From contig OX596334.1 in NCBI GenBank assembly GCA_951394405.1, positions 5,332,001 to 5,396,000 on the forward strand: a stretch of DNA of 64,000 nucleotides, read 5' to 3'. Position 1 is the stretch's first letter, and each line of letters opens with the position of its first letter. The notes below the pieces were generated by a model. The model saw only the letters and a program-made list of their open reading frames with translations, was not told the origin of the DNA and searched no databases. Below are positions 11,494 through 23,100 of the stretch, piece by piece. The stretch is from Coprinellus micaceus. Its lineage: Eukaryota > Basidiomycota > Agaricomycetes > Agaricales > Psathyrellaceae. The translations under genes and the position numbers were made by a program.

Positions 11494-11859
11494 TTCCTTC
11501 CGCTTTTCTCTCTGCTAAGTAGAGCACTTATGCCGGGCGCTTAGAGCTCGGAGCTGTTGCTAGACACGTGTGGGTCGAACTAATGTCGCCTGCCCTCGCA
11601 TATTTAGACAAGCTATATGATTGATCATTGTAGACTGTACTTACTACTTAGGAGCTTTTAATATCAACTCTTTAGACTCATGTTTGTGCGGCGTTCAAAG
11701 CGCGTTACCCATAGGCCAAACACGGCAAGTGCCTAAGCGGCTTTGGCAAGCGGCCGCTCCACTGGGTCTCAGTACCCACTAAAGCAGACTTTGTCTCTCT
11801 ATTCCAACCACCATTCCCCTCAGCATTATTCATAGACATTGGGAAGTATAGATCTCAGT

Positions 11860-13644
11860 ATGGGAGCAAAGGGGTTATGGGAAGTGAGCACCCGCCACAC
11901 CCAAGTTGGCCAATGACTGTGCTGACAGGAGGCTTTAGATTCTCAAGCCTGCAGGTGTTCCCACTTCGGTAAATGCTCTCACCCTTGACTATCAGCATGT
12001 CAATGAACGTGCTATGATCATTGGTGTTGATATTGGGTATGCACTTACTCTGCTCTCAGAGCTAGTGCTCATTGTTGACAGGCCATTCATCGACGAGTGT
12101 TCATATGGTGGCAGACAGGCTGGAATTCATGAGCCAGCCGATGTGATCACCCTCCGAAACTTCCTTTCTCGCTTGACAAAGCTATGCAAGACATGTGCAG
12201 ACTATGTATTCGTTTTTGATGGACCAGAGCGTCCTGCTATCAAGCGAGGGAAACGAGTGAAGACCAACGGCATCTGGTGGAGCAATCCAGCGAAGCGAGT
12301 GGTCACCAAATGCGGCTACGCAAGCATTCAGGTGAGCCCACGTTGACAGAAGCAACCTTCATTGCTGGCGGTGAGCAAACATTGATTGGTACCACGTTTA
12401 GGCGCCCGGAGAGGCAGAGGCAGAATTAGCTGCACTGAACAGCGCTGGAGAGATAGACACTGTCCTCACTCCAGATTGCGATGCCCTGGTATTTGGAGCA
12501 ACACATGTCATCCGAATGTTTGTAGCTCTGCTTATTACTGGTATTGGTGAAACTCACTGTTCCTCGAAGGCTTCCACCATCGGAGAGGAGGACGTCGAAG
12601 GCAGACGGCTTTGTTAACTGTGAGGTATATTCATTTACTGCCAACAGAGTTTGGGAGGTGTGCGACTTAGGTCAGGCCAGCCTTGTGGCCTACGCACTCC
12701 TAGCAGGTGCCGATTATGACCAACATGGCCTTCCAGGGAGCAGTTCCGTGACATCTTACCACATCGCGGCCTCTGGCATTGGGGACGAGCTCTTCTACAA
12801 CCCAGGGAGCGCAGCCAACTGGAAGGAGAGTGTTCAATCTCAACTTCGACAACTTCAGTGGCACTCCATGCTGGGTACCCACGAGCGCAATGTGCTCTCC
12901 CATATGCCGCCTGCATTCCCGTCCCAAGAAACTATTGATTTATACAGACATCCCGTCACAACGTATTCAAAAGGAGGTCCCCGAAGCAGGATGATTTTTG
13001 ATGAGCCCTACATTCGCTCCCTGGCAGAGTTTTGCCGGGATGAGCTGAAGCTGAACCCTTCCGATATTCCGGGCTACTTCGAAAGGCATCTGTGGGAGGG
13101 CGTCGTTTTGGCCTTGATTCGCTCGGTGAGTGGCCGCGTCTACGACAATAGGTGAGGGTGAATTGCTGGCTTACATTTCAACCAACAGCCATTCAGTGTC
13201 TTCCACGAGGCTATGCGGGAGCTACGCACCAGTGCTACAAAGGTACGAATTCTCGCCTGCCAGGCCAAAGTTCGCGGAGGCAAGCATGCCTCTGAGGCTG
13301 CCCGTCGTCTCGAAGTCGACACAAGGTGGCTGGCCGAACAGACTGGTATGCCGCTGGATGGAGACTTGAGGATGTCGATCGCACTCTGGGTGCCTGAGGA
13401 TATCTTGCTGCCAGACCTCAAGAGTGACATACCAGGGCCACCGCCATCTACTGATCGGAAAGCGGTTGCGAGACAACACCGGAATTCAAGCACAGAGGAG
13501 GAGGGTTGTGAAGCGGGGCCATCCACCACCAAGCAGAGGTGCCAAGATGTGAGCTTGGTTGGCAATGCGTGTGAAGGGGAGGGTGTCGACGACGTTGGGC
13601 AAGGTACAATATATTACGTTGAAGTGATTGAGGGGGAACTGTAG
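11860..13644 (+). CDS. XPG/FEN-superfamily structure-specific nuclease (GEN1-like)
   Basis: Six exons (11860-11883, 11939-12036, 12082-12331, 12402-12517, 12570-13125, 13189-13644) give exactly 500 codons, hence 499 aa. The start MGAKGLWEILKPAGVPTS is the typical N-terminus of this superfamily. Acidic metal-binding positions are in place: Asp39 (IIGVDIG), Asp87 (VFVFDGPERP), Glu128/Glu130/Glu132 (APGEAEAE, XPG-I motif), Asp149/Asp151 (TPDCDALVFGA) and Asp211/Asp213 (GADYD) before a helix-hairpin-helix-like GLPG. Such enzymes cut flapped or branched DNA. The C-terminal 150 residues are hydrophilic and unrecognised. All splice sites are GT-AG and introns are 45-71 bp. The gene starts 366 bp after the Crypton gene on the same strand. 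XPG-like (PIN-domain) genes are multiplied in mushroom genomes, so the role need not be ordinary DNA repair. Confidence 0.85.
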
Positions 13645-14303
13645 AGTACATTTGCGCAATAAGTCTAGCTTAAATACATTCGATGTATGCTATGCGACTG
13701 TACGAGATACTGCCAGAGTGAACGGAAAATAGATAAGAACAATAAGGAAGAGTACTCGACGGATGCGAGACCATACGGCCGTCGAATGCGGTCGCATCCC
13801 GCAGAGACAGATGCTTAACACGATAACGACGCCATACGTTGGGGGCAGTGAGGAAGTGCTGACGCGGGTAGGCGCGAAATGGAGAAGGATGTTGGAGGGA
13901 GGGTATTTATAGATTTGACCGGCGATGATGGTTAACTGCTTGAGTCTTGACTTGAATACGCTGTTCGTGCCTACATCTATGTACTATTAGCTTAACCTAT
14001 AACGACTACACCTGTGTACTATTAGTTTAACCTGTAACGACTAGTTTAACCTGTAATGATTAAATTGTTGAATGCAGGCGTACTTGAAGCTTGATCTCTA
14101 CCTTGTATAATTCATGGGCATGGTTCGTGAGACTGGTAAGAATTGCGTGAACGCGAAAGCCCTTGCACGATGCTATGATCTACACATGATCAGCCTAGTG
14201 CTGAACCGAACGACAAAATCGCCGGGCGTACCAGAGGAGCCCACAGCTCGCATTGGCGAGTAACCTGTGGTAGTGCCGAAGGGGAGTTGAATGGCGATGC
14301 GAG
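13645..14303. other. Intergenic with short tandem units
   Basis: Between 13978 and 14062 the units GTACTATTAG(C/T)TTAACCT and TTTAACCTGTAACGACTA recur two to three times. A T-rich, poly(A)-signal-like context follows the nuclease stop codon. Nothing else is recognisable. Confidence 0.4.
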
Positions 14304-14362
14304 CACTTAAGTCACCCGAGCTGGCCGGCTCTTAGCCGGGCCCAGCTCAGGTGACTTAGGTG
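14304..14362. mobile_element. 59-bp minimal copy of the hairpin-tipped foldback element
   Basis: The sequence consists of the outermost 37 bases of one end (CACTTAAGTCACCCGAGCTG through the first hairpin arm) fused to the outermost 22 bases of the other end (CAGCTCAGGTGACTTAGGTG). Everything in between is gone. The ends again fit TA|AGTCACC...GGTGACT|TA. It may be an internal-deletion derivative able to be moved in trans, or a footprint of abortive transposition. Confidence 0.8.
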
Positions 14363-14573
14363 CAGCTGACTCGTTTTCTTGGCGATGCCCCTCCTTCCCA
14401 TTCTGTAGCTTCACCGCACAGCTATATAGCCTGCTATTCGTGCAAGTGCGCCGACTCCCTTAATCATTCCTGCCTTGGCCTCATATATCTCACAGTTATG
14501 CAATGCCATTCCGAAGCGTGAGCTGCTTGCTTTGCTCCCTTGAGCGACCAGCTTACCAACCCTCACACATAGC

Positions 14574-15241
14574 TTGATTCTCCTCCAAGTCCATTTCAAG
14601 CTGGTGACCAGTGGTCACCCAACGGGTCACCCCCACCCGAAAGCAAGTGGGATAGCAATTCGCAAGGAGGATCCCCTCAGAGACATGCTGTTGCATTCTC
14701 TGAGGGCCGACCTCATTCACAAGGGTCATCTGAGGGTAGAGATGGTCATTCCTGGCCTAATGTGAGCTTCTCTCTCCATTCCACCTCAACCCCGAGTTCA
14801 CCTCTCATGTCATTATTCCTCACAACAGCATTTCTCAGCTGCAGACGTAGAGCAGATTCAATTGACCTTGCGACGCTTTGAGGTCCAGTCCGACATCGAA
14901 CAATTTGAGGCAGATCTAGGCATAAAGGTCACAGAATGCCTGGGCCTGATCAAGCAGATTGGAAGGCTCGAGAAAGAACAAGACGACATTGGCTCAAGAC
15001 TGGACTGTCTTTCTTCAGGAGACCCTCACCGGACCGAGTTGCAATTTCCTGTTCAAGTGGAATACAGGATCTCTGAATTCGCACTCTACAACCCCGCCCT
15101 CTTCACTGCCCGCCGCGCCTATAGACGGCCCCTTGCCCCATCCCTATGCCCATACCAACAGATTGGCCATGGGTCCTATGACCATCCTTCACTCTCAGCT
15201 CCCCAATTCATTTTTTCATGGCGTCGGGCAATTCATACATG
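14574..15241 (+). CDS. Hypothetical protein with coiled-coil segment
   Basis: Two open stretches can be joined. The first ends RADLIHKGHLRVEMVIPGLM before a GTGAGC donor at about 14762. The second opens after an AACAG acceptor at about 14830 with FSAADVEQIQLTLRRFEVQS, followed by a heptad-like helix (LIKQIGRLEKEQDDIGSRLD) suggesting a coiled coil. A further splice may follow at CTTCAG near 15019, after which the reading loses coding character. I do not recognise a family. The start is uncertain. Confidence 0.35.
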
Positions 15242-15530
15242 AATCCAGGATATCTATTCTCAGTACTGTTCGTTAGCTACTAGTGTTCAACGTTCAACAG
15301 TTGGCGCCCCGCGGCGCCTTCGCACCCATCCGACCTACATATTTGATTCCCCTGCACTTTGAGGCTTTGGTGCCTGTTTCTCTTTAACCCTGTCTCAGTC
15401 CGTAGTAAACACAATAACCAATCCAATTCATTTGAAGCTGAGACTTGAACAGGCAGGATATGTACATCAAGAAAGTTCGCGTTGGTGAAGGAATACGTCT
15501 GTGCATACAAGGGGCATTGGAAGCGGTGAA

Positions 15531-16885
15531 TCAGTGGGGGCAACCATGGTTTAATGAGAACTCGGGAGAAAAAATGCGGAGGCAAGTATCACAGGTATGA
15601 TAAATGTTCCCCAGGTCGCCCAAGGTCAACCTGCCAAACCTATCCGACAGGAGGGAGGACGTCAAACAAAAACCAATGGCAGTTACATCAACCGCGGCTC
15701 CATAGCAGGAGTGCTTACCTGCCCGACTGGCAAAGACGTAGCGGCCGCACGCAAAGCAAATGTTGTATATCTTGCCAAACTCGCAGAGAGTAATACCTCC
15801 CACCGAGGATAGGGACTGGCGAAGGAGCTCTAGATGGGCGCAGTTCGGAGAAAGTGTCGCAGGGTGATGGATCTGAATGCCCGATTGCCGTACGGTCAAC
15901 GCATCAAGAGGGCAACCTGGGTGTGCTGAGTCAAACTTCAGTTCAAGTTTGGAACTTGAAGTCGCTCCTGCGATGATAACACAGAACTCACCTATGGGAT
16001 AGTAAACTGCACCTAAGAACGGAAGCCTGCCATGCCCACTCTCAGCTGGAACAGTCTTGTAGTAGTCTGCTCCACGGCCACGAAGCCAGCAGGGTGAGGA
16101 CTCCACGATAGGGTCTTCCTCCTCAGCCTCTGTCAGATGTGTGAGTCCTTCTCAATCAATGAGCAAAAAACCTCGCAGTTGGTCTCACCCAAGTACTCAA
16201 GAGAAGTAGAGGAGCCAGCGGATAGTTCGTCAACCTCATCTCCAAATTGAGTGAGGGGATATCCCATGGAGCGGGAAGAGGGCTGGGGCGGAACATCACC
16301 AGGGATGTTAAGAATACTAGGGACATGCGACCATCCAGATGCACCTTTTCAAGATAACAGTGTCAGGCTTATGGATATCAATGATGTTGGTCGTGGGGAC
16401 GTACATTTTTCTGAACCATGGGCTGAGCAACCTGGTCAGCCGCCGAACCTTGGCTTCGCTGCGGCGGCCTTAAACGTTGGCATCGTGTAGTCCTCAGGTG
16501 CCCCACACTTTGTATCTAAGGCCAGCATCGAGAAACCAGGTGGGCAGTCAGTCGATTGTCGCGAACTCTTTCTCAAACAATGCTCACCGTCAATGCTGCA
16601 AGCAAAGTCTTGGGCCCTATAATGAATCGACATCCTGTGCTTCATAGAGGGAGTACCCAAATGCCCAGTGATGAAGGCATGCTTGAGGGAGTATGGGCCC
16701 ACTTTGACTCTATAAGATCCCCTGCAAAGAGTGATTTGGGAGACGCGAGGGACGTCCTTGTAAGTGAGAACTTCCAATGGGTTGGGAGGACTCACATCCT
16801 CATCTGAGTCGGAGAAAGGCGAGCTAAACATGACATCGGGATAGACCGAGGGTAGTTGGCGGAAGGGATTTGGCGACTCCGACAT
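15531..16885 (-). CDS. Hypothetical protein with two C-x2-C...H-x2-4-C motifs
   Basis: A multi-exon reading on the minus strand starts at ATG 16885 (MSESPNPFRQLPSVYPDV). An acidic Ser/Asp-rich segment and a stretch PRVSQITLCRGSYRVKVGPY follow. Further exons are ILNIPGDVPPQPSSRSMGYP to SLEYLG and EAEEEDPIVESSPCWLRGRG onward, with splice sites such as GGTGAGC and GACAG. The last exon holds two similar units, CFACGRYVFASRAGKHSC and CDTCLRIFSPEFSLNHGC. Each is a Cys-x2-Cys followed about ten residues later by His-x-x-Cys-like spacing, after a shared lead-in (LCEFGKIYNI / LGDLGNIYHT). This suggests a duplicated zinc-binding unit. The middle exons around 16250-16480 are uncertain. I recall similar ORFs only from Agaricomycetes; no function is known to me. 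Confidence 0.5.
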
Positions 16886-17550
16886 AGTGCACAGATGGTC
16901 AAGCTCGGGTGAAGGTGGGAAGAGGAGTATGAAGGCCTCGGTGTCCCTGTTAATGGGATGGGGCGCTTCACTGGCACAGGCTGCGGCTGCCACCAGCCTG
17001 GAAGTTGGAGCTTATTTATATGCCAACCCTCCAATGTACCTCAGCAGTACCAGCGTCAGAAGTGACGCAACCCCAAAACGAACTATCAACCATTCCCTCG
17101 ACAGGACGACGGCGAGCGCGTCGAACTACGAAGAGAAACTGTTGCTTCTCGGAGACATTGAAGTTCTTGGATAACCGCAACCGCACCCACTCTACTGTCG
17201 GAGCCGCAGTTGGGTGTGGGTTCGAGAAGTTACCAGGTGTGAGATAGCTCGGAGCCCTCTGCGGAGTCCAGTGGGAAGCAGGAAGGGAGTAGTACGAGAT
17301 TTTGAATATTTTTCGTGTAACGACTATCGTTCTTTGTTGCTTGTGCGGCTGGCAGGGTTTCCTGCCAGGTTACCAATAACCTGAGCTCAGGAGGATGCAT
17401 GACGGGAGCTGAGCGCTTCCGGGACCGCGCCTGAGATCATCAGGTGCTAAAACTGTTCAAATTAGGGAAGCGGTTCACGTAGATCAGATCGCACAGTATA
17501 TAACTAGTGGCGAAGCGCGGCCCCCACCCTCTCTCCAACTAGCGATCAGG
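16886..17550. other. Intergenic region between divergent genes
   Basis: This lies between the start of the minus-strand zinc-motif gene and the start of the plus-strand family member, so it probably holds both promoters. A TATATAA sequence lies at about 17498-17504, some 50 bases before ATG 17551. Confidence 0.4.
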
Positions 17551-18909
17551 ATGGCTGAAACCAACGATAATATTGCACAACATACGATCTCAGGAAGGAA
17601 ACAGCCAGCAGCCTGCCTTGAACTCGGCCCTCGCAAGCGCCCGTGCGTCTCAACGACTGTGTCAACAACTCACTGTGCTCACTGCCCTATCACTACAGAA
17701 CTCAGTCCGACCCTCTGATTCATCACAGAAGGCACTTTGGAAGGACAGTATTCGCCTTCGCCAATGTTCACACCTTACTTCTCGCTGGGTTGGGTTCCCA
17801 AGGAGACGAAGCCCCAGAAACGCAGCAGTACTTCCATCTCCCTTCTATGCCTCCGCGTATCGACGAGGATGACACCCGCGCAGAGAGCGGCGTGAGCATA
17901 GGGTTTACCGCAAGTTATTGAGGCTTGTTCTGGGATTGGAAGAGCGGTTGTTGTCAGAGGATGCGGACAAAGGCACGATCTTAGGCATTGCTGGACTGGT
18001 ATGTTCTCCGACATTATAACAGTCGCTTTCCTAGGCTGACATCAACCATTAGTTGCAGAAAGGGTCGTCTAGTGTGCGCTCGGATGATACCAAGAGCCTC
18101 AAAGGTATCGTCATCGATTGGATTGCCCCTCCAGGGGAGCCACTGAGGCCTCCGCTCGCTCGAAACATCAAAATCGACTATGAGAGGATGGGTTTTCTCC
18201 TTTGCCCCCTGGGCATGAACTGGTCAGACCCAGAGTGCGTATGACCTTGACTCTCTGAACATTTTTATGACTATTTGTCGCATAGGATTAAAAGGCAGCT
18301 GAAAGAAAGAGAGTTGATCATCCCTGGTAATCACTGGCCCAGATTTGTGTACCGAGATGAAGTCTTCGACCCCGAGGAGCCTTGGAAGGGCCTGTTTCGG
18401 AGCAAGTTACTTGTCTCAGTTCATTTCAACATATTTCCATCGTAACATACTGGTGCTGACCCAGTTGCTAGGCCTACAAACATACCTTTACATCCCCTAG
18501 CTCTGTCGACAATGACCTGAAGGCAACTCACTCCGGTAATGCTTGGATTCACGGTATGACCTCCATTACCCCTGCGTCCATTGCATATGTGGTGACCCAG
18601 GTGAGGACTTTGATTTGTGAGGCCCTCTACATTTTCGCTAACCTACAATCTTAGGTTCGTTTTGCCCTCTCCTCCGCCAGCGTCTTCTGCCGTACCGACA
18701 AGGAGACAGACTCCGAGACCTTCTACACATCGGTCCTTGAGGTCTTTGAAGACCCAGAGGAGCAAGACGAGGTCAAGGACCTCATGCAATGGTGGAACCG
18801 GCAGGTCTTCCCCTCCTTCTCAAACGTTCAACGAGCAGTCCCAGCCAACAGCGCCCTCTCCAAGATCAAAGAGAAGCCTGCAGTCCTCCAAGCCTGCAAC
18901 AGCAGGTAA
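17551..18909 (+). pseudogene. Agaricomycete dispersed family of unknown function (DUF6698-like), frameshifted
   Basis: Blocks that I associate with a large Agaricomycete-specific family appear in order: SDPLIHHRRHFGRTVFAFAN, REHRVYRKLLRLVLGLEERL, LQKGSSSVRSDDTKSLKG, WIAPPGEPLRPPLARNIKID, FLLCPLGMNWSDPE, DPEEPWKGLFRSKLLVS, VDNDLKATHSGNAWIHGMTS, ITPASIAYVVTQVRFALS, and a tail ending at TAA 18907-18909. Introns are 17999-18052, 18235-18285, 18419-18471 and 18601-18654. From the REHRVY block onward the frame is open. The first part needs at least two frame changes (between ATG 17551 and 17643, and near 17870), so the copy looks recently broken. A second, more decayed copy lies at 44626-45367. The family number is from memory and should be checked. 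Confidence 0.65.
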
Positions 18910-19753
18910 AAATTTCGAGTCTTAAAGGCCTCCCATGTCACCGTAAATACTGCTGCTGCCAGTAATAATGGTACCCTGTAATTCTATGAAATTGCGTCTT
19001 CATCATCATGTGTTCTAATTCCTGCGGCTGAAAACAAATGGTATGTCTGAATTGCGGAAACCGCCACTCCTGATGGTTTCGAGCAGATATTTTGCGTTCG
19101 ATATATTCACCGAAGTATTCTGTGGTTGAACAGACTTCTAAGTTCGTCAATTGTGAACAGGCCTTGCAGCAGTTGGGAATCCTGGAAGGCCGCCAGTACT
19201 GGGAATAGCGAGCAAGGATTGGCCACCTTCCCTTAGCGCCCGGTCTGCTCAAAACGAGCGTCGTCCAAGAGGATCCAGTTCCCATTGAAGCAGGAACACT
19301 TTCTACTGAGAGAAGACTCCCAACCTCTATTCAGTTGAGCAAATTTTTCTACATTCCTCAGCCAGTGCAGGTCTGTCAGAGCTTTATGAATGGGACACAA
19401 CAACCTAAGCGTGTCAGTTGACGCGATGCAGAAGTGTTGTGCGCTTGAGCTTTCAGCTCGGGATGGCTCTGTCGATCGGCTCCTGAACCACATAAGCAAT
19501 GCCGGTGGTGCACATCTAGGTTTGAGGAAGTACAGGTATTGTCCAGACCATTCTGCTTGAGCCGACTGGCCAAGGCCATATGATCCTGCCTCAGAGGGCA
19601 GAACTAACACTACCTGAGGCAGCTGAGAATCGATAGCAGCCATCCTTGAATTGTAAGTACCAAAAGGGAGAGGTGTCTTGCCACGCGAGCCTGGAAGGTA
19701 ATATCTCATCAAGTGAAGCGTCCCTTATAACACGCGGTGTTGAATGTAGCCAG
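18910..19753. other. Intergenic; minus-strand open frame of unknown value
   Basis: An open frame of 159 codons (19233-19712, minus) starts MMRYYLPGSRGKTPLPFGTY and shows no motif. It may be chance. No other gene is seen before the Copia element. Confidence 0.3.
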
Positions 19754-19758
19754 GGTCA
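19754..19758. repeat. Target-site duplication GGTCA, left copy
   Basis: GGTCA directly precedes the TG of the left LTR and is repeated directly after the CA of the right LTR at 25967-25971. A 5-bp duplication is the norm for Ty1/Copia integrases. Confidence 0.95.
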
Positions 19759-20141
19759 TGTAGAACGATGCAAGTATGACCCACTGTAAGTGGGGAGAGT
19801 TCGATGTTAGATTGAAAGTAAGTAGAGTATACAAGGTACGCACCTGTAAGTGGGGAGAGTTCGATGGAGACTCACCCACTTACAGTGTGGACTATATACT
19901 GTGGAGAACAATAGATAACCTATATGCGGAACAATAAGAAAGAACAATAGACGTTCCATAAGTAGAGAACAATAGCAGTGAATGGAGATAAGGTGGAGAT
20001 AAGAGAACAATAAGTGCGAGTATAATGGGAATAATACAAGGTGGTTGTTGTTCTCTGTAGAACAATAGAAGATAAGTAAAACGTTCGAAATAGAGGTATT
20101 CTTTGTAGAGATAGAGTTGACATGAGCATTGTCTTCCAACA
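19759..20141 (-). repeat. 3' LTR of the Copia element
   Basis: 383 bp, TG...CA ends, same as 25584-25966. It contains a doubled unit GTAAGTGGGGAGAGTTCGAT near its outer end and several GAACAATAG/GAACAATAAG repeats in the middle. Confidence 0.97.
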
Positions 20142-20150
20142 CACCCCCTC
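20142..20150 (-). other. Polypurine tract of the Copia element
   Basis: On the minus strand GAGGGGGTG lies directly before the 3' LTR. This is where plus-strand DNA synthesis would be primed. Confidence 0.8.
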
Positions 20151-20168
20151 AATGTAATGTCTCTGTAT

Positions 20169-23100
20169 TTACTCGAGTCCAAGAGCAAGTCGATGACGTT
20201 CAACGGCAGGTTTGGGTAAAGGTTTAGTAAATATATCGGCGATCATATCAGTAGTAGATAAAAAGTGAACAGTAATGTCGCCTCGCTTGATAGCATCCCG
20301 AATCCAATGCATCTTTATATCGATGTGCTTCATTCGGCTGTGGAGTTCTGGGTTCCGGAGAACCTTGAGTGCGGATTGGTTGTCGACCATGAGTGGTGAG
20401 GGAGTAGAGACGTCATGACCAAGTTCCTTTAGGAGTGTGCGCATCCAGATGATGTCCCTTCCAGCGCTTGACGCAGAGACGTACTCTGCCTCTGTTGAGG
20501 AGTCTGCCACCGTCGATTGCTTCTTTGCCGACCAACTAACTGCTCCTGATCCCATTTTAATGACAAACCCAGATGTGGATCGTCGCGTGTCAAGGCACCC
20601 AGCATGATCTGCGTCGCTGTATGCTTGGAAGAGTTCCGAAGACATCTTGCTACCGTTGTTACGATAGGTGAGCTTCAGATCTTTGGTTCCCTTGAGGTAA
20701 TGGAATAGGTGCTTGACTGCTTTCCAATGCATAGGTCCGGGGTTGGAGTTGTATTGGGCTAGTTTGGCAACAGCGTAGGCGATGTCAGGGCGTGTCGCAA
20801 TCATAAGGTATATCAGGGCGCCGATGGCATTCATGTATGGGACATTCTTCATCATCTCGTCGTCAGCCTTGTTTGGAATGTACTTGGTGAGGGTAGCACC
20901 ACTTCCTGGATCCATTGGAGTTCCTACTGGGTAGCAGTCCTCCATCTTGAATCGCGCAAGCATGTCGAGGATGTATTGAGTCTGGGATAGGCGCATGACT
21001 CGGTTCTCGCGGTCGTAGTCAACCTTGATTCCAAGCAGGTACGAGGTGGGTCCGAGATCCTTGATCTTGAAGACCTTGGCAAGGGAGTCCTTGAGCCATT
21101 GGATCTTTTCTTGGCTTTTCGAGGTTATGGTGATGTCGTCAACGAAGACTGGTACAACAATACGGGTCCCATCCAACTCCCAGACATAGATAGCTGGGTC
21201 AGATTTTATTTGGGTGAATCCGATCGCTTCAAGCTCTGATGCTAGCTTTTGGTACCATAGTCGTCCGCTCTGTTTCAAGCCATATAAACCTTTCTTCAGC
21301 CGGCACACCCATCTCCGTCCCTTTGAGTCTGGATTCTTGATCTCAAACCCTGGCGCTTGCTCCATGTAGACTTCGTATTGCTCCTCGATTGTTCCGTTGA
21401 GGTAGGCATTGTCGACGTCGATGGTCTCGATGAAGTGTCCTTCCATGGCGGCTTGGGCGAAGATCGCGCGGATTGATGTGAGACGAGATGCAGGTGCCCA
21501 TGTCTGATCGTAGTCTACTCCAGGCATTTGGGAGTATCCCTTGGCGACAAGTCGAGCCTTGTAGCGGTCGATTGTGCCATCTGCCTTTCGTTTGATGAGG
21601 AAGACCCATCGTGATCCGACGACCTTTCGTCCCTCTGGTAGTTCGACTAGTTCCCAAGTGCCATTGGTGGTTAGGGCGTCAATCTCAACCTGTGCTGCGG
21701 TCTGCCAGTGTTCACCATCTGGTCCTGCAAAGGCTTCCCAGTGTGTCCGAGGCGCATCTCCTGGACGGTGTGTAGCCGCTCCTAGTGCTTTGTCCTGTGC
21801 CATGTAGAATGCCATTTCCATGCCTTGGTCAAGAGTCAGGGTCTCTTCCAGGGGGACGTGGTATAGACTGATGAGAGAATCAAGTATACTGGTGGCACGT
21901 AGTGCATCTTCCATGTCTACAGGTTCGTCGTCAAGGTCAAAGTCCTCAGCTGCAATGGGTTGTACAGGTTCGTCGTCTTCATCGTCGTCTTCATCCTCAT
22001 CCTCATCCTCTGTTTCGGGTAGCTGATTGTTTCTCTGTGCACCCCCTCGATCTGCTACCTGTTCACCCCCTTCACGCCTGGCCACTGGAATTGTACCGCG
22101 TCTCCCTTTTCCACTCGCGAGTTGGTAGTCCTTGACGGTCGTTGCCGTTTTCCGTACAGGCCGGGAGCTTTGTGCTACTAGCGGTGGAGCTTTCGGAACT
22201 TTCGCCTTGCGAGGGATTGATTCGCGAGGGGGAGGGGGAGGTGGCCGGGTGCGTTTCTGGGCAGGTGCTGGAGGTGCGACCGGTGCTGGAGGAGGTAGTT
22301 CTGGGAACATGGGTCCATCCTCAGCTGGTGCAGGGAGCCCTGGGAACAAGGCAGGTATTGGTAGCAGCTGTTTCGTTGAGGGAGTAGATGAGGGATCCCG
22401 TTTTGTAGGAGTAGGTGGAATTGACGGATGGACAGATGGTTGCTGTGTGGCTGGCGTCTTAGGCTCAGTTTTAGGAGGTCGCTCGGGAGTCCGAGGTGCT
22501 GTTTGGTCTCCATCGTCATCATTGTCGCTCTCGTCTGATCCATCATCTGGATGGTCATGGGGAGGCGGTGGTGGCGCGATGGGAGCATGAGGTGGTGCAA
22601 GAGGTGGATTCTCCGGTTCAAGATCAGCATCTGGCCAGATGTCCCTAATGCCTATAGGCGTGTATGCCTGTTCGTTCCCTACGGTCGAGAGACCAGGGAA
22701 GGTGCTTTCAGCGAAGATAACATCCCGGGATATGGTGATCTTCTTCGTCACTGGATTGTAGCATTTCCAGCCTTTGTAGCCTGGTTCAAAGCCGATAAAG
22801 ACACAAGGCTCCGTGTGTGACTGGAGGTTCTTGCGGTCCTTGCGCAATACATGGACGTATACGCGGCAGCCAAATACTCGGTGCATGGACAGATCGGGCT
22901 TTGCTTTATGCCAGACTTCATAGGAGGTAGTATTCGATAATGTAGAGGATGGGGTCGCATTCAGGATGTCTGTGTAATAGAGTACAGCTGCACCCCAGAA
23001 CATCATGGGAAGGCGTGCTTGGTTGAGCATGGCAATGACCCCTTCAGTTAGCGTGCGATTGAGTCGTTCGCTGACACCGTTCTGTTGAGGTGTGGCTTTA

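Noticed and set aside
11966..11995. Possible intron GTAAAT...ATCAG in the nuclease gene
   Set aside because: Reading straight through gives VNALTLDYQHVNERAM in frame and links the MGAKGLWEILKPAG start to the catalytic domain, so no intron is needed.
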